Shown here: positions 12,147 through 13,362 of the stretch, piece after piece
Position numbering within the stretch: the stretch's first letter is position 1
Layout of the letters: each line of letters starts with the position of its first letter
Assembly: GCA_034659995.1 (NCBI GenBank)
Contig: JAYEIH010000076.1
Span: 1 to 13,362, forward strand
DNA length: 13,362 bases
Direction: 5' to 3'
From: JAYEIH01 sp034659995
Lineage (GTDB): Archaea; Methanobacteriota_B; Thermococci; Methanofastidiosales; B48-G16
Position numbers and translations under genes: made by a program
Notes under the pieces: model-generated
The model's database searches: none
Seen by the model: only the letters and a program-made list of their open reading frames with translations
Told to the model about the DNA's origin: nothing

Positions 12147-12593
12147 TTAACTCCAAGAAACCCAGCCATCGAGGCAACTGCTCTCGTCATCCCTGTTGTT
12201 ATCGACAATAAACTTAGCGTGCCACCATCCTGTCTGATCATAATCCTCCTGTATGCAAGTACAACCGATCCAACAATGTTCGTGTGCGGTCATAGTGGGG
12301 GTGCTTAGGTTGCTGCCCCAGGTATCGCTTCCTTTTACGCAGCCTGCATTATCATAGACCATCATGTTAATATCCCAACCTTGCCACCAGAAGGTACCGG
12401 CATTGGTGTAATCCGCATCTATCTCCGCGTCATCATGTAAATGATCATGGGCATTCATCCAGAAGTCCACATAAATATATGTCTGTTCCGGAGTCCCCAC
12501 AGGGAAAGTATGACCAAACTGCTCGCTGTAGCCATAAACTGAAGCTGCAAAGAGTATTGCGACGCTTAGAGAAAGCAAGAGTTTTTTCCTCAT
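12147..12593 (-). CDS. Secreted His/Cys/Trp-rich protein of unknown function
   Basis: 148 residues. A clear signal peptide (basic MRKK, hydrophobic 5-20) is followed by a mature part of about 127 residues with nine Trp and five Cys (85, 107, 111, 113, 140). It also has a cluster AHDHLHDD (48-55) and a motif HEHCWIGCTC (104-113). These His/Cys groups look like metal-binding or disulfide sites, and the protein is acidic and aromatic, like a small beta-rich extracellular domain. No family is recognised. The ATG sits in an ATGA overlap with the stop of the upstream anchored protein, with GGTGAG seven bases before it, so the two are made together. A terminator follows directly. It most likely works outside the cell with the upstream protein. 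Confidence 0.75.
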   Translation of the reverse strand: MRKKLLLSLSVAILFAASVYGYSEQFGHTFPVGTPEQTYIYVDFWMNAHDHLHDDAEIDADYTNAGTFWWQGWDINMMVYDNAGCVKGSDTWGSNLSTPTMTAHEHCWIGCTCIQEDYDQTGWWHAKFIVDNNRDDESSCLDGWVSWS

Positions 12594-13174
12594 TCTTTCT
12601 CACCTCTGTGAGCTTCAATTATCTCCTCGATGCACAAGTTCTTCTCTTTTTGGTACTCCTCGGCAGCCTTACTTATAACCTCCGAAGGAATGTACTTCAG
12701 GTTGTTTTTCTGGCGGCATAAAAGGCCTATCTGGAAGAGATCGATTTTGTACACTGTATCTGCCTTCCGGATCTTACTAATATTCTCTGCCTTTGCTTTT
12801 ATTAACGCGGATCCACCGCCACTGAACTTGAGTACCTCTCCGTAGTTCTCTACTGCCTCCAGTTTTTCGCTGTCCCTTGAACCAGATTTAAAGCACACTT
12901 TCACTGTCAATTCGGCATCATCAGGGGCGTATTTCAAAACCAGAGAATTAACTTTTTCGGTGTATTCTCGCTCTATATCGTTCAATGCCTCATTCTCTTC
13001 CTCTGTAAGGTTGTCTATAGTTCCATACTCCGGGTGCACTATTATATGTGTGGCCTCAGCCCTGAACTCATGTTCGGTGCTGGACTGCACCACATACACT
13101 GAAGCGGCAATTACGAGCACTCCAAGAACAGCCACAAGTTTCTTGTGTTTCCTCAGTTTTTCTGTTCCTTTCAT
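12590..13174 (-). CDS. Membrane-anchored protein with an inhibitor-I9/propeptide-like domain
   Basis: 194 residues from the ATG at 13174. A basic start (KLRKHKK) and a membrane segment (about 13-29) anchor it with the rest outside. Residues 88-146 resemble the subtilisin propeptide/inhibitor I9 fold: LTVKVCFKSGSRDSEKLEAV, then GEVLKFSGGGSALIKA, ENISKIRKADTVYKIDL, the pattern 'beta-helix-GGxV-beta-helix-VxxI'. That assignment is an inference from pattern only. Such domains fold or inhibit proteases, but no protease gene is in view. An upstream ATG at 13204 is rejected because it lies inside the TATA box (TTTATATA, 13204-13213 on the minus strand). The stop overlaps the ATG of the secreted His/Cys/Trp-rich protein. 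Confidence 0.7.
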   Translation of the reverse strand: MKGTEKLRKHKKLVAVLGVLVIAASVYVVQSSTEHEFRAEATHIIVHPEYGTIDNLTEEENEALNDIEREYTEKVNSLVLKYAPDDAELTVKVCFKSGSRDSEKLEAVENYGEVLKFSGGGSALIKAKAENISKIRKADTVYKIDLFQIGLLCRQKNNLKYIPSEVISKAAEEYQKEKNLCIEEIIEAHRGEKE

Positions 13175-13203
13175 CCTGAAAACCTTAATATATATGTCGA
13201 ACA

Positions 13204-13213
13204 TTATATAAAA
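13204..13213 (-). promoter_or_regulatory. TATA box for the anchored/secreted pair
   Basis: On the minus strand this reads TTTTTATATAAT, centred about 34 bases before the ATG at 13174. RNA would begin near 13182, giving a leader of about 8 bases. Confidence 0.5.
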
Positions 13214-13326
13214 AGCTTTCGGTTTTATAGCAGTTCTGTTGAGTACGATTATTTTTTCGTTTACTTAAATCTTGTGGATCCATCATGATCACCATACATT
13301 TTCAAGAACAATCCAAGGATGGATAC

Positions 13327-13359
13327 AACACTAACTTTGTTAGTGTTTCGGAAACACTA
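13327..13359. repeat. Two overlapping inverted repeats at the window edge
   Basis: AACACTAAC and GTTAGTGTT form a 9-bp stem with a TTT loop (13327-13347). The right arm also pairs with the next segment as TAGTGTTTC/GAAACACTA around one G (13341-13359). The two stems share bases and exclude each other. The pattern may continue beyond the window as an element end or an alternating regulatory structure. Confidence 0.5.
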
Positions 13360-13362
13360 TCT

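Overview
The window looks like a piece of an archaeal, probably euryarchaeal, chromosome. Three proteins point to Archaea: a TrmY-type tRNA methyltransferase, an archaeosine synthase (ArcS) and a PIN-ATPase-KH protein of the PINA type. The tRNA gene has no encoded CCA. Several genes have an archaeal TATA box 22-30 bases before the start codon, which implies leaderless mRNAs, while genes inside operons carry GGTG/GGAGG ribosome sites. The genus cannot be fixed from the sequence alone.

Layout. (1) Positions 1-3869, plus strand, form one tightly coupled operon: the end of an unknown gene, a degenerate RecA/KaiC-like ATPase, two small multi-pass membrane proteins, an intact KaiC-like ATPase and PINA. 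Most junctions overlap by 1-8 bases. (2) Positions 3716-6001, minus strand, hold a NYN-domain nuclease-like protein, a PKD lipoprotein and an exported transglutaminase-like protein. The membrane anchor of the last is encoded antisense to the 3' end of the PINA gene. (3) Positions 6065-8940, minus strand, hold a THEP1-type NTPase, NadC and two tandem Cas4-like iron-sulfur nucleases. No CRISPR array or other cas gene is present. (4) Positions 8941-9933 have no intact conserved protein gene. They contain promoters, a 48-codon open frame, tRNA-Pro(UGG), a structured stretch ending in an imperfect copy of the tRNA 3' end, a T-rich terminator, two decayed gene fragments and a tandem 21-bp repeat. 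(5) Positions 9934-11937 hold trmY and arcS, converging with a 15-base overlap. (6) Positions 12147-13174, minus strand, hold a coupled pair: an anchored protein resembling a protease propeptide/inhibitor, and a secreted protein rich in His, Cys and Trp. A terminator follows. (7) The right edge carries two overlapping inverted repeats that could be the end of a larger repeat.

How the genes work together. The first operon joins nucleotide-switch ATPases to membrane proteins and a nucleic-acid motor/nuclease, which suggests a membrane-linked signalling or DNA/RNA-processing module. TrmY and ArcS both modify tRNA (m1-pseudouridine 54 and archaeosine 15) and lie beside a tRNA gene. The most novel candidates are the ATPase-membrane-KaiC-PINA operon, the tandem Cas4-like pair, the antisense-encoded membrane anchor, the last secreted pair, and the decayed area beside the tRNA.
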